Assembly (NCBI GenBank): GCA_026874595.1
Contig: CM049316.1
Span: 41,057,695-41,121,694, forward strand
Direction: 5' to 3'
Origin: Sipunculus nudus
Taxonomy: Eukaryota > Annelida > Sipuncula > Golfingiida > Sipunculidae
DNA length: 64,000 nt
Shown: positions 23,034 to 35,648 of the stretch, piece after piece
Layout: each line of letters opens with the position of its first letter
How positions within the stretch are numbered: position 1 is the first letter of the stretch
The notes under the pieces: generated by a model
Database searches by the model: none
The model's input: the letters and a program-made list of their open reading frames with translations, nothing else
Told to the model about the DNA's origin: nothing
Translations under genes and position numbers: made by a program

Positions 23034-24845
23034 ACATGTACTTGCAATCAAGTACATTTCCAATAATGGTCAAGCATGTTATCATGGAAGCATCATACCA
23101 TATGTTATCTGATTGCACAGGTCCGCAATAGGCCTGTAGGCCTTGTTAATCAAATTTACTTAATCTTTTAGTTTATAGTAAAGTTAAGCATGTACTGAAA
23201 ACGCCAATATACAAAACACTTTTAGAAGAGTGATCCAAGGAGTAATCATAAAGATGCCATATTGTAGCATTAATTTTCTAAGTGATGTTAACTTAATTTG
23301 TTAAAATTCTTTTAAATTCAGTTGAACATTTGGTGATTCTAAAAAATGATAAATTGTATATATATTCATAATTTGAAATGATATGAGCCAAAGTTATGAT
23401 AAATAATGATGCAACTTACAATTTTGAATTAACTTTTATTTCCAGAATATTTTATTGCAAATTTATCAAATTTAAATAAAAAAAATGAATATGATCAAAA
23501 CTATTAATGCAGATAATGGATATGCTAAAAAGGTTTAATATTACCTTTAAATCATTACTCCCCTGAAAGTAAAATAAAGGGATCAGACCTTTCTGTCCTT
23601 CTGTTTGTCCATCTGTAAATGTTTCAGTGTTTGATTATCACCAAATAGCAGAGCCATTTCCTTATAGCTTTACAAATGCTTATATATAACAAATAGAAAT
23701 TAGTACATTTAGCATTTGCTAAAATTTTACAAAGTTCAGCTGAGCGCTGTGACCCATGGGTCCCTTATTCATTTGTCTCCCCTATCATCCAACTGTATTG
23801 TAAGGACCCTTTTTTATTGCCCGATTTTTTTTTTGGTCGCCATGCACAATTCACTGCCTTATCAAGTTTTGACGCCATGGACTGACATAACATGACCCAG
23901 AAATAGGTCACTCTAACTCAAAGAGGATGGGGGAGGAAATGATACAGGGAATAGTTCATGGGCAAAATTTTGTTTGTGTGTATGTGTGTGATAGTTATAG
24001 GAGTCTTGAGTATTTAAGATTTGCAGATATATAAATACTTTTTATTATTATTAGTATTATTATTTAATTATATTCTATAATTACTGAAATAATCCTGATT
24101 TGTCTTTTACTATCACTTGTCACATTGACAAACACTACTAGAGGTAAGTCTTTTTTTTTGTTTTAATGTGGTTTTGTAAATGTTCTCCTATCCATTATGT
24201 GAGTATTACTTCAAGCAAACAAAAGGAAACCCATAACTCAGCAAATCTATATGAATATAAACCTAGCAGATTTAAAGCTGACAAAACTTTTTTTTATGTT
24301 GATGGTATGGAAAAAGTAAAAAGTCAAATTCTATGAAAAAAGGCACAAAATATCTGGCGCCTGGTAACGAGTGTGCATTTCTTTTAACATTAGCAACATA
24401 TTTAAATACACACACCTTTCTTTTCATCAAATTATTCTTCATAATATCTGTACCTTTAATTGCTTTATTAATTAATATAATTTTTTTAATCGATATATTT
24501 TCAACCATTTGCGAAATTGTATCATAAGAAATATCATCTGAAGATGGTTTAATCGGCTGAATTTTTTTTTTTTCAGCAAAAGGCCAAAACTGTCAGGGGA
24601 AGAACAATTTGGTACAAGGTGGCTAACTGAAATGTACACGCAAGTTACAGTGGGGTCACATTAATCTCTTATCTGGTTTCGTTGAAGTCACTGCCAGTCG
24701 TTAAGTGTCAAACTCACAAGGAAGCGGAGCTTACCGTCCCTTGGCCTGCCCCACCCTTGTTTGCCTTGTTTAATGTCATTTGTAAGGGAGGAAGGAAAAA
24801 AAATTGATCAATCATTCCTGTGTAGCTAACCAGTTGGCAAGAAAG

Positions 24846-24849
<4 letters not shown>

Positions 24850-24905
<56 letters not shown>

Positions 24906-24997
24906 TCTGAAGAAAAACAACACTGTTAATTCACAACGGTCTGTTTCACGGGATGCGACCCGATCATCAGGTGAATGTGGTTAGAATGTTTTGTATA
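24850..24997 (-). mobile_element. (TA)n-linked short element with hammerhead-like core, copy A
   Basis: A (TA)n tract (24850-24901) is followed by about 95 bp that recurs in opposite orientation at 61925-62023, also beside (TA)n. On the minus strand it reads CTGATGA (24970-24964), a short hairpin CGGG..CCCG, then GAAAC (24947-24943), then a hairpin with loop GTGAATT. CTGATGA-stem-GAAAC is the conserved hammerhead ribozyme core. Penelope-like elements are known to carry such motifs. A convincing stem I is not evident, so activity is doubtful. Confidence 0.6.
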
Positions 24998-25959
24998 ACC
25001 ATGTGCAACAGTTTTCTTATAAATATAACATTATTATGGCCGTTACCAGAGGATTCTTAAATCGTGAGTGCCCCCTCTGGTGTCACGATGACGTACCGAA
25101 TCCTGTCATTCTTAGTAAAGTTTCAAGAGTTTCATTATATAACTGTAGATTCATAACCAGCTCAAACGGTATACACTACTCCGTTAACCAGTTCTGTGGC
25201 TCGAGAAATATACCTTTTATTAGTAAGGTTTATAATAGGAAGTTTACTTGTTATTTACTTCCGTTGTTATTGCTCCATCTATCATTTTACTAGATCACTG
25301 GGTTATCATTGAGTTGTCCTGGCGTGTGATTGCCGTATATATTACATTAAGCTTGTTGTTGAGTACACCCATCAATCATAAACGGTAGGCCCCTGTATCT
25401 CTCTGTTCTTTGACCGGGTGCCACAAAGTAGGACTGCTTTAAATGAAGGAAATACTTGTGTCATTGGAGACTGGTTGTTCCTGTGATTCCTTGGGTATTT
25501 CCAAGCCACATCGTTAAACCAGAGCCGGTAACACCCGGCAGTAACCAGAGGTAACAGGGATAATCAGTTTGCATTGCTATTGTTTCAACTTGTGACTTGT
25601 ATAGTGTCTACGCACACATGGAAATTAAGTTTGTCATATCTTATCAACAACCTACCCGCACCTGTATTCGTTGAATATAATATTGAATGTATAGTTCTGT
25701 CCCGTGATGATACCTCTCTATACGTCAGTAATAGGACTCGGTAAAAGTATTCTGGCTTAACCAATAGGGCTTACATTGAGTTGTGACATTAGTCACGTCG
25801 AAAACTGCACTGCAAATAGCCATTCATATTACCATAATGATGTCGCCGTACACAGCCGATGATCTAACCTTTAGGCTATGCTAGGAACGAACAGAAATGA
25901 ATTCACCTGATTGTACAGAGTAAAAAGCGTAAATTTGTATTTCTGTGGTGACTGCAGTG

Positions 25960-26110
25960 AATTTCACTCTATTCAGGACACGCAGGAATAATTACCAATA
26001 TGCTGGTTCAACCGAAATCTTTTTCGCGTATGGTGGGTGTTGCTAAAAAGTAAACATATATTTAAAGTTTTGTCCGGTTTATTTTAAGTAGCATGATACT
26101 TGTAAGCATT
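25960..26110 (+). repeat. Diverged R1 repeat fragment
   Basis: 'accaatatgctg.ttcaac', 'cgcgtatg', 'gttgctaaaaag' and 'catgatacttgtaagc' align in order with the middle of the R1 copy at 28688-29223. It is a partial and old copy. Confidence 0.5.
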
Positions 26111-26958
26111 AAGGTTTGATAAACAATGACCAAAGTTTTACTTTTTCATCGAGATTTTCCGCGCAGTTTTCCACAATTTTTTTTAATATACAAAATATGA
26201 GCTCGCACTGACAAGGGGTCTGGGTGCCATCTTACATAAAATGTTGATAATATAAAAGACAGAAGACGCCTTTTCTCGCCTTCTTAGCATCAATGTGATG
26301 TGTTAAATTACTGTCTGTTGATGTAGGATTAAAAAAAAGGATAGAGAATAGAAATGTTGAATGTCCTAGCACAATCAGACTAATTGTCAGTTATACCAAA
26401 TCATAGTTTCGTAATATAGTTGATATGATTTGATAAAGTGTATATTTAATATGCAATTTATAGTAACCATCTTTAAAATAAAACTGAATATGCATTTCCT
26501 GAAACCGGGGATTCACTACTGGCCTTGGTCATACCTTAAAAAAGATAATAAATAAACAATATCTATAAGGATATTCTTGACATAATATTGTGCCAAAACG
26601 GGACCTAATTAAAAAAAATTGATAAAAATATGTGTTAAAAAATGGTGGTCGCGAGCAGTCGAGTATCTTTAAAAGCTCTAATGATTTATTTATCTTTAAG
26701 CGAAATATAAGTCACAACAGGAAGTATCTATCGATTGATGATAGTCAAAATGGCACGTGTCAAGCAGCTCATAGACAAAAAAAGGGAGGTTAGGGGGTGT
26801 TTTGCTGCTATAGAGAGAAAATACGGAATGTTTTAACAGTTACATCTTCAGCTTATAAACGGGTCGTTATACCGTATCAATTTTAGACCCTTCAGTACTA
26901 CAATTAAATATTCTGTGTTCCATATTGTTGTTAGCGCTGACCAAATCAATTTGTGACC

Positions 26959-27723
26959 ATGTCGTCGATCAGCGCCGCCTGGGATCAGCTCCGGGAACTA
27001 TTCGGCCACAATGACCTGTTGATGAACATCGTTGGTAAGTCCGATTTAGCCCATTCATTAACACATGTTGTCGGTTTCCTATGGAATTAAATATGATGAA
27101 TAAGTGAAGCTCATTGGCCAGGTAAACTCTTTAACATACTTTCAACAGAACTGAAAAACCTCTTGAAATTTGTGTAACAGTTCCGAATTTAAGCACAAAC
27201 AAGGCTTGCAAATCTTCATGCGCCAAGGAAAATCTAGGGCCAAATAAATAAAAGGTATTGTTCTTCGGCACCGCCCGCGTCAATTTTAACCCCACCGCCC
27301 CCCCCCCCCCCGCATAAAAATTTTTAATTTGATTTTCATCTTTCAAGAAGAAAAAATAATATAATTATGATAAGATTTCCTAATCTTTGTTATGTAGTGC
27401 TTTTACCTGTTTTGCAAAAAAAATGTTTTATTTTCATACGTTTTCCCTGATCATATGACATTTTTATCGAAACATACAAAAAAAGGTAAAAAAAAAAAAT
27501 ATCGCCCGCCCGCACTGGTTTCTGAAAAAAGTGCCTGAGAAACATAGGTCTACCTCTGTTTTGGCCTAGTAATACCTGTTAAACTATACCTGTGCATAGG
27601 CTGTTTTTTTACTATACCTGTGCATAGGCTGTTTTTTTAATAAGATTGTCTAATTAATTACTTTGAACATAATTTGTTTTATTTATACTTTTAAATAAAA
27701 ACACTGGATATCAAACGATGTTA

Positions 27724-27765
<42 letters not shown>

Positions 27766-30146
27766 GCGCCAATTCTCCGATGGTCGGACTCGCAGCGTGT
27801 GTATGTGTATGAGGGTGTGTGGGTGAGGGTATGTGTGTGTTTATTTATACTGATCTAGTAGAACCATTGTCAGGCCTGTAGTATCATTTAAGCAAAGTTA
27901 TTTTTGGATTTATGAAATTTGGGACTTCAAAATGTCGAAAGCCCTTCACTATTTTACCATTTCTTTATAGTTATTACTATAGTGTTTTATATATACCTTG
28001 GACAGGCGGCCTGTTATGTGCGTTTATACCTTTCTGGTTGTGGAACGCCCTGTTTGTCAGCGCCGACCTTACCAACAGACCGAAGTGGATGAGAAATTAC
28101 AAAATACAGAACGATTTGGTTAGTGTCTACAACACGTAAAAAGCACCAAACTTTTAAATCATGAAGACAGAATAAAGATCAGAAACAAATAAGACGAAAC
28201 ACTGAACATCTTGATAAATAACTACAAAAAAAAACAAAAAAAAACTAAAGTTTTAAAATAAGTGTAGCAAGTTAAACGATTGTTACATCTACTGAAGTTA
28301 TATTTGAAACATATTATCGATAGTTTATCCTATTGGGAAGAAAAACCTTCTATATATTTTTATCTTAATTGTCCTATCCTGTTCATACAACTGTATCAAA
28401 TATGTCCCTCCCCCGCATCTTAAGGAGGGTGGCATGCTATAATAAAACTCTGATTTTCCTTCGTTTTAGGAAACACGTGTTTAGAATACAGAATAAGAAT
28501 ATTTGCATATAACATGTCAGGCTAACATACTGGGAATCATCAATAGAAAACACAGAATTAAAAATAGTCATACATGTTTATCCACAACCTCATAGACATA
28601 CAGTTAACCTCGAAATTACGACCACCAACGGGGCCTCGATTAAGTGGTCGCATTTGCGAGCTGGTCGTCTAAGCGAGGTCTTATATAGTCGTGGGCACAC
28701 AACTCAGTAGGCACTCATATTGGGCTGGTAAGCCTAACGTGAGTCGTGATATACAGGATAACAGGAATGTATAGTAGTGGTCTTCAACCATTTTGCATTC
28801 ATATCGTAGTAAACAGCCAATAATCTTTACATAAGCTACGAATGATTAAGTAATACAAAAGAATACATGTGAACTCACAACCCAAACTGAAACTCCGCCT
28901 CTGTTGCAATGAGTAACTTCCTGTATCGCGTTCAAGTTGGCTACGTCCAGCAACAAGTGCGAGCCATGCTTGTATTCAACAAATTCAACAAACATACGGA
29001 GGGATTTACCAATATGCTGAGTTAAAACCGAACTTTTTTCGCTCATGCTAGTTGTTGTTAGAAAGTATACTAAAATAGTCAACAATTGGTTTTGCTTATG
29101 TCAAGTGACAGCATACTTGTAAGCCATGAACGTTGTCAGAAATTACGAAAATATTTGCATCCTCTTGAAGTGCGTTCCTCGCTGAAGGTAGACTCTCTAA
29201 TATCAGAGGACCGAAAAGGCAATAGGTCTTATATAAAGAGCGAAAAAGAATCGGGACCTCATTGTTGGTTTGAGGTGGTTGCTAAACCGGGATGGTCGTT
29301 AGCGAGGTTTTACTAAATATGAATGTCGGGAAGTGTACTGTTGATTTCAAGGAAGTGTCGTCAACGGTGGCTACTTACAGAAGTAAAGTCAAAATAACCG
29401 AGGTATCTTTACAGTAAACTCGAAAATGAGGAGTTAGTTTGTTTAAAAAAAAAACATGTTGAGAAGCCACTCCCCCAGCCAGGGTCCTCATCAGACTTCC
29501 TGGGAAATGTTTGTCATGGTTCACCTAACCAATTAACGGGTTAGCTCTACAATATATATACAAAAGAAATAGAGATACATAAAAATGGGAAGGAGCCCTT
29601 TGGATAGAAAACACATAATGGTTATCCAAATTTGCTCCAAAGTTTACGGCTTGGAGCTTTCAGAGCTGCCACTATAACAGTCTATAATTTTACAAGGAAA
29701 ACGTATCAAAATTTTAAATTGTCTAAAAAAACAGTATAAAAAAAGGTATGAACTGATGCCAGATCAGGAAAATTTTGTACCACGTTACAGCATGTGATAC
29801 CTCTTATCAAGCTCCAAGTACGAAACTGCTGTTTTGTTGTGAATTATAGCATAACTCCTTAGTAGTCCATCCAGTGAATTTGTCAAAAATTAGCAAGATC
29901 ATAAAAATAAGTAAATGTCACTTTTATGAAATATTGACAAAATTAGTCCATGTAAACAGCCAAAAATGAAAAAAAGTATTTGACCCTGAAAAAAAGTATG
30001 AAAAAGTATTTAAAAAAGTCTTTGCTGAAAGAAGCATGTTACTCTTTTAAAAAAGTATCGAGTGGCAGCACTGTGCTTTGGTGTTTTCAGAAATCCCACA
30101 AAACTTTAAAATTACCAAGGGTAAAACAATACATCCCGCCTACTGG

Positions 30147-30209
<63 letters not shown>

Positions 30210-32199
30210 AATTTCATGCTTAAATGTTCTTTTTCTCTGATGTAGGTGTCTCCTGAACGAATAAAAGAGGCTGCGTTGGTGGCTTTGAAGAACCAGGTTT
30301 TTATCGGCATACCATGCAGCCTGGTGTACTGCTGGATGCAACAACAAGTGGGCTGTCCAGCGGCTACGGAAGACATCCCTGGGCCTCTGGGAGTCCTTCG
30401 CAGTCTTCTAATACACGTGGCCGTGGTCGAGATCACGTTCTACTACTCACATAGGTGATAACAGCCTAAGTCATGTGATGCACAGGGTATGGGGTCAAGG
30501 TCAAAGGGACATGTTAATTTCATCATAATGCTCCGTTTCTCCCCTTTCGTCCTGTTTGTCTCGTCCCATGTTACTTAACATTCAAGCTCTATATATCACA
30601 ATGGCGGTTTCTCCAATAGGCCGTCCGTAATTATTGAAATTCGAAAATTCTAATTTGGTCTAGATAAAGTGTAGGTAGGAACTCGAATTTAAATATTGAG
30701 ATCAAAGCAAGCCATGTATCATCTTTACGGTTTTAATTACCGTTATATAACTGATTAGAATCGTTACCAAAATAACAATTTTAGCGCAGTGTGAGTAAAT
30801 ATCAATAAAAAATAATCAACAATTACCGAATAGTCTGTCCTTAAATTTTATTAAAACCTTCAGGCCCTGACAGTCACACAAGACTGCTGGCGTCACCTGC
30901 AGTCTCTGTTTTTTACTTCGCATTTACGAAGAAACTATATCACAATTCAAGTTTGCATTGGATCAAAAAGATAGTTTATGCCATAAAGACGTACATCCCT
31001 ATATCACCATGTAAATTTGAATGTGACCTTAATATTCATCAGTCTTGCTGAGATGTAATGATTGCTGTTTGTCTTGATAGGCCTATAAGGACTGGGCATG
31101 AAGCATCCTTTAATTCAGATAGGCTGTTTCTAGCATAACGCTTGTCTGGTAATGATGCTCCCCTGAGACCAAAGCAAAAAGAATAAATAATAAATCGTTT
31201 TATCTTCTATGCGGTAAAATTATGGAGAAGAGTGGACGATATGGTTTTTTTCCTTTCTTTCCCCTGAAAAATTAACTGGTCGAAACAAAAAAGTAGCAGA
31301 CATTTACAAATGAACAGAAAATTTTCTCTTCACTTCTGTGAAGCAACACAAAATTTATTCCATTTTCTCTGATACTAGTATGAATTTTAAGGCATCTAGG
31401 CAATTTATCACAAATAGCAGGAATACCCAGGACTTGTCCTCATTCATAACAAAAATAATCCTAAAAATGGAAGCGGCAGTTACGTTGAACAGTTTATTTT
31501 TTTATTATCATTATTATTCTATTATTATTAACCCGAATGGTATTCATTTTATAAAAGATTAACCCCTTAATATAGGTTTTCACTCTTTATTTTTCAGGTT
31601 ACTTCACTACGGGCCACTGTATAAACACGTCCACAAGATTCACCACGAGTTCACGGCGCCGATTGGACTCTCCGCAGTGTACGCTCATCCTGTAGAGTTC
31701 ATCTTCTCCAACATCGTGCCCGTCGTCCTAGGTCCGATGGTGGCGCGAAGTCACATGATTGTCACGTGGGGATGGCTGGCATTCGCGCTGTCAATCACCA
31801 CAATTAATCATTCTGGATATCATCTCCCGTTTCTCGGCTCCCCTGAATTCCATGACTATCACCATCTGAAGTTAGTAATTTTATTATACAAGTATACAAG
31901 TATCATTTTATACGTTTTATTGGAAGGGATGCTTGCCTTGTCAATAACTTTTTGTTTTTATTTTCCCCTGATTAATAAAAAAAATATGCTTGTATTTTTA
32001 TCGAATTTCTATTTAGTTTATCTTCTTTTTGCATTCATTTCCCAGGTTCAATCAGAACTTTCGCTCGATTGGTTTGTTGGACAGACTACACGGTACCAGT
32101 GCCAAGTTCCGGAAGTCCGTTCAATTCAACCGACATCGTCTGCTCCTAGGATTTACCCCGATGAATACTGTCTACCCTAGCGAAGTGAAGGACAAGTAA
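26959..32199 (+). CDS. FAXDC2-like: Fatty acid hydroxylase superfamily protein, FAXDC2-like, five exons, 274 aa
   Basis: Exons are 26959-27034, 28006-28118, 30246-30454, 31598-31870 and 32046-32199. All junctions are GT/AG and in frame, giving 275 codons including TAA. The protein is a multi-pass, probably endoplasmic-reticulum, di-iron enzyme of the sterol desaturase/C4-methylsterol-oxidase group. The histidine boxes are HRLLH (132-136), HKIHH (145-149) and HDYHH (218-222), with an extra NHSGYH (203-208) before the last. Hydrophobic segments lie near residues 22-45 and 75-130. The C-terminal FNQNFRSIGLLDRLHGT is also typical. Known family members act on sterols or lipid alkyl chains; the substrate here is unknown. 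It is shorter at the N-terminus than my recollection of vertebrate FAXDC2 (about 330 aa), so an extra 5' exon cannot be excluded. ATTAAA at 32258 may direct polyadenylation. Confidence 0.93.
27234..27569 (-). mobile_element. MITE with long TIRs, family R5, copy 1 (in hydroxylase intron 1)
   Basis: It starts CTAGGGCCAAATAAATAAAA and ends in a near inverse (GGCCTAG). It also has the sub-terminal pair 'ggcaccgcccgc' and 'cgcccgcac...gtgcctgagaa'. It is the inverted relative of 36698-37044, sharing 'gtagtgctttt', 'tttttatcgaaacatac' and 'aaaaatttttaatttgatttt' blocks. There is no coding capacity. A C-run at 27299-27311 lies inside. Confidence 0.8.
27590..27640 (+). repeat. Tandem duplication of a 28-bp unit
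   Basis: 'actatacctgtgcataggct' followed by 'gttttttt' occurs twice in a row within intron 1 of the hydroxylase gene. Confidence 0.85.
27727..27761. repeat. (TA)n microsatellite
   Basis: About 17 TA units in intron 1 of the hydroxylase gene. Confidence 0.9.
28602..29314. mobile_element. TIR element interrupted by an R1 insertion (nested transposons)
   Basis: The outer ends are AGTTAACCTCGAAATTACGACC (28602) and, inverted, GGTCGTTAGCGAGG TTTTACT (to 29314), a TIR of about 20 bp. Inside lies a full R1 repeat (28688-29223), flanked on both sides by aggtcttatata (28676-28687 and 29224-29235). The outer element therefore existed first and was split. Both lie in intron 2 of the hydroxylase gene. 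The 'gaccacc' wording of the outer element recalls family R2. Confidence 0.75.
28688..29223 (+). mobile_element. R1 dispersed repeat, copy b, with target-site duplication
   Basis: It is collinear with R1 copies at 531-1028, 41250-41768 and 63445-63832. The 12-bp direct repeat aggtcttatata on both flanks is the best evidence in this window for the limits of R1, making the element about 536 bp. No protein is encoded. Confidence 0.75.
30151..30204. repeat. (TA)n microsatellite next to exon 3 acceptor
   Basis: About 27 TA units end 41 bp before the acceptor AG (30244-30245) of exon 3 of the hydroxylase gene. The tract falls where a branch point or pyrimidine tract would lie. Confidence 0.9.
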
Positions 32200-32257
32200 A
32201 CAAGCATCTCCAAACAATATACGGTTACGCTTAGGTTATTCCAGTTTAACAAATATT

Positions 32258-32263
32258 ATTAAA
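32258..32263 (+). terminator. Putative poly(A) signal of the hydroxylase gene
   Basis: ATTAAA lies 59 bp after the stop codon at 32199. Confidence 0.5.
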
Positions 32264-33609
32264 GCTCTGACGTCATGATCTTCTAACACTCTAAGATGAG
32301 CAGTGCATGAGCTGTCAAATACATCATTTGTAAATTATTTCTTTTTAAATCCATACTACAGATATTGTAAATATATTATTCCATGATTCACGGTCATTTT
32401 TCAAATACCCGTTAATTTTCAACCAATGAGCTGAATCTGAAATGCAATTTGATATCTAGGATATCGGAGAAAAAGTGGGAAAATATTTATATAGCAAGAA
32501 ACATGATTTTATAACTTATGTTTGTTTTATTTAGCTAATTTAGTGGGATAAACTGTGGTATTTTTGCCTTAAAGATATAATGTGATACGGTTTTAATACT
32601 ACTCTGCACAATACACCAATCATTAAATGTTGAAAATTTTGACTGAATAATTTTCCGCTGTGTGGATATCGGTTTATTGATTAATTGTATAAAATTTGTA
32701 CTTTTCCTTATGTGCAATAGTCCTTTTCCACCAAAAAGCCTCTGTTCTGATTTATGTTATGTGATTTTAACGCAGAAGCTCCCACAGCGTCCTAGCAGTT
32801 ACAGTCAGCTAGATCAGGCACAATTCTTCCTTAACCATTTGAGGTAGATGTTGACAAAATACTACACATCTTTCTCTTAATAAAACTAATATATAATTCA
32901 GCGTCAGTCATCGCCGGGGTTAAAGATGCCTAATCACATATCTGACCTTTACAAACTAACGGTAATCCTTTGGAGCTTTTATAAAATAGGCCTCAAAACG
33001 TGGATACCACCACACACAGGCTGCTTTTTGGTTTATATTAATGTTTTTATAAATAAAAAAATCTACAAATGCATCTGGCAGCAATTCAGATAAGCCAGAG
33101 CTTTGCAAATGGCGTTTGCAACAATTGGCCTTTCTACCTTCGCATATATGCAACTTACCACATTAGGTTACATGTTCTTTCCCGTTAGTCTTCATATCTG
33201 TGCTTACAAACATGTTGTTGATAAAAAAATTCATACATCCTTCATGAAGGCGTTATGAGATATTTTCACAACCAAAATTACCCTAAGATCAATAATATGT
33301 ACACAGAGAAAGCCAGAAATCACAGAAAGTAAATCAAAAGGTAGGTAAATTGGAACCTTTAACTTCATGGAGACAGCTAGGTATTGGTTTTGCCTATAAA
33401 GTAAAAAGGTGATGAGATCTGTGATGAGGTCTGTCAGTGATAATCTTTTTATTTGTATATATGTATGTTGTGAATATTGTATGTATAACGCATTTATGAT
33501 AACATCTAGTCAAAGTTGATGATTCATCCTGGACAAGTTAAAACATTATTGATAGTGTGTATTCGAAATAAGTGTCCCTGATTATATACTTTACTCCATC
33601 CCCATATCA
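32264..33609. other. Intergenic stretch, nothing clear
   Basis: AT-rich single-copy-looking sequence between the convergent ends of the hydroxylase gene and a possible minus-strand gene. I see no exon or repeat family member. Confidence 0.5.
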
Positions 33610-33833
33610 TTTATTCTATGACATATTACAGGGCATTTCTGTCACCGCATTTGTAACAGTTGTCGGCTCGTATATGTATATATACATATGTATAATAAAA
33701 GTTGCTGTATTAGAATTCTTCTAATAATTTATAAAACTATAAATCAGCGACGTGCCTTGATGAACATGGTTAAAAAAGCATTATTCGGCTTCTTCTCGGC
33801 CGATTCAGGAATAATCGCCACAGGAACATCTCC
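33610..33833 (-). CDS. Candidate terminal exon (33744-33833) of a minus-strand gene, with poly(A) signal
   Basis: On the minus strand an acceptor (tctatctag at 33842-33834) opens a phase-0 frame of 29 codons beginning GDVPVAIIPESAEKK and ending in KARR, then TGA (33746-33744). An AATAAA follows at 33615-33610. The residue composition and codon use look coding, and the arrangement is convergent with the hydroxylase gene. I find no upstream exon in the window before the cadherin gene begins at 40498, so the gene would need a long intron or overlapping exons. The family is not recognised. It could be chance or a pseudo-exon. Confidence 0.35.
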
Positions 33834-34889
33834 CTAGATAGAGTAATGCCTTAACTGAGACCGTCATTAGGGTATCTTCATGTTGTAGTTCCGTGCTCTT
33901 ATCAACTCTGTTGAATTATTTCTCATAAGCATTTAAAAGCGTCTCCGTCAACCATCTTTCCTACAAACTGAATCCAGGTTGTTGTAAACGAACGTACTAT
34001 AGTCCGTTTCATCCCCTCATGCCCACCTGTTTTTTGCTATGAAACTTTTTATTTGATATATTTCAAGGGAAATAATTAAAGGATGGAGTAGATTAAAGGA
34101 TATAATTTTGAACAAAGTAAATAAATACCAACCTGCACCTTATTTGAGAAACAGAATTTAATTGAAAATATGAGAAATAAGTCTACATTTAACAACATAT
34201 CAGACCCACTTATGGCAGTCAAGGTCAGTGGTCACATGCAAAAACAGCCTCAATTGACAGCTGCTGATTGGATGATGTGTATGTAAACACTAAACAATAT
34301 AACCAGCTAAAACAAAGACGGCTACTTATGGGGGAACACATCATATCTGCCAGATCATTTGGAAAGGCTAAAACGTGGTGAAAACTGGGGATCTATTGTA
34401 AAATGCTTAATTGCCATGTTAGGTTGTCACTTCCACATGTATTTTTCTAGCAAATTTTTGAAAAGTATTAAATATTAAGAAAACTATCTCCAAAAAACAG
34501 GTGGAGAGTAGGTGGTGAAACAGAGTATAGTAAAGGGTATACCGTGAGTCCTTAAATATGAAAAACCGCTCGCTGTTGGATCTACTTATTGTACTCTTGA
34601 TGGAGAAAGTATTGTTATAAAAATATAAATGGAAAACGGTGCACCTCTTGCCTTGTGGTCCTCTGTATATGCATTTTACCTTACAGTCTGAACATTATTT
34701 TCAGGGGAAGCCTTTTTAATATGTGTTGCCATATTTATAATGATTATAAAGGAAATGGTAATTATACTTATACTACCAGAAATAATGGTTTGTCTAGTCA
34801 CATATGAAAATTACTCTGTTATATGCCATATTGGTTTCTAGTCATTTAAATTATGCTACACTACTACTTTTTATAATTATTTTAAATTT

Positions 34890-35640
34890 CAATCGGGCAG
34901 GTCTTCGTCTGTCTGCAGTTATACATTTTCTCGGGTGAAACTTGGTGGGTTTTCGACAAAATTTTGTTGCTGTGCGAGTCTATTGTTTGCTGTACAATCC
35001 TCATGCAGCTGTAGCTGATTTTTTCCCCTTTTTATATATATATTTTGTTGAGCTTATGGCTTTGCGGAAGAAGCTTATTTATTTATGAGTTTCAGGAACT
35101 GTCTGCCAACGTTCGTCTTTGTATTGGTATTGAATGGTGGGTTATACCAAATGATTTGCCTGGTTCTTTTTCTTTTCCCTGTTCTTCATTTGTGTTTTCA
35201 GGAGTATATTCAAATCTTTCCCGATATCCTGCCCTCTCCAAAGATGCATTGTAGACCGTTGCTGCTTCTGTGAATATCTCCTCATTTTCCTGATTTGAAG
35301 ACAGTTTTGAAATCCTTATACTAGTTGCTTTAGAGATGTTTCTTTTTTATATATAATCGATGGTGGGTGGTTTGAATGCTTGTTTATATAGACTGGTTCA
35401 TCGTTGGGCTTCCTGTATGGCTTATGTTTTCCTGTGTTTAGGTCCAAGTTGACATCTATATAATTGACCGTATTTTTGGTTTATTTCAGTAGTCATATTA
35501 ACACTATTGTCGTGAAAGATTTTGGTTAGTTTTTTCCTTATTCTATCCGCTACACCTCCTGATGCTGATTTTAACACTATAAATCCGTCATCACGGTACA
35601 GACACACTTTTCTTACTATCTCGCATTGCTCTCAATAGAT
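34890..35640 (-). pseudogene. Degenerate reverse transcriptase of a Penelope-like element
   Basis: Read on the minus strand, 35607-35422 contains the catalytic-type motif YRDDG followed by FHDNSVN and an INQK stretch. Further downstream, in other frames, I can read WYNPPFN near 35150, then GRQFLKLI and SHKLNKI. These motifs occur in this order in reverse transcriptases of YRDDG type, which I associate with GIY-YIG-bearing Penelope-like elements. Frame changes and stops separate the pieces, so it is dead. The N-terminal half and any endonuclease are not seen. Confidence 0.65.
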
Positions 35641-35648
35641 GGCGCCGT

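Larger units (their letters stand above)
17188..26958. other. Intergenic region rich in repeats, no gene seen
   Basis: Between the coiled-coil gene and the hydroxylase gene I find only repeats: diverged tandem units (17750-18610), repeats with ggtggcgccacc-like palindromes (20200-22440), a hAT-type MITE (22508-23025), (TA)n runs, and a hammerhead-like element (24850-24997). The open frame of 129 codons at 18587-18976 has no recognisable domain and runs directly into a repeat. Confidence 0.6.

Noticed and set aside
30087-30436. Minus-strand frames with long Ile-Tyr repeats
   Set aside because: They arise from the (TA)n microsatellite and the antisense of hydroxylase exon 3.
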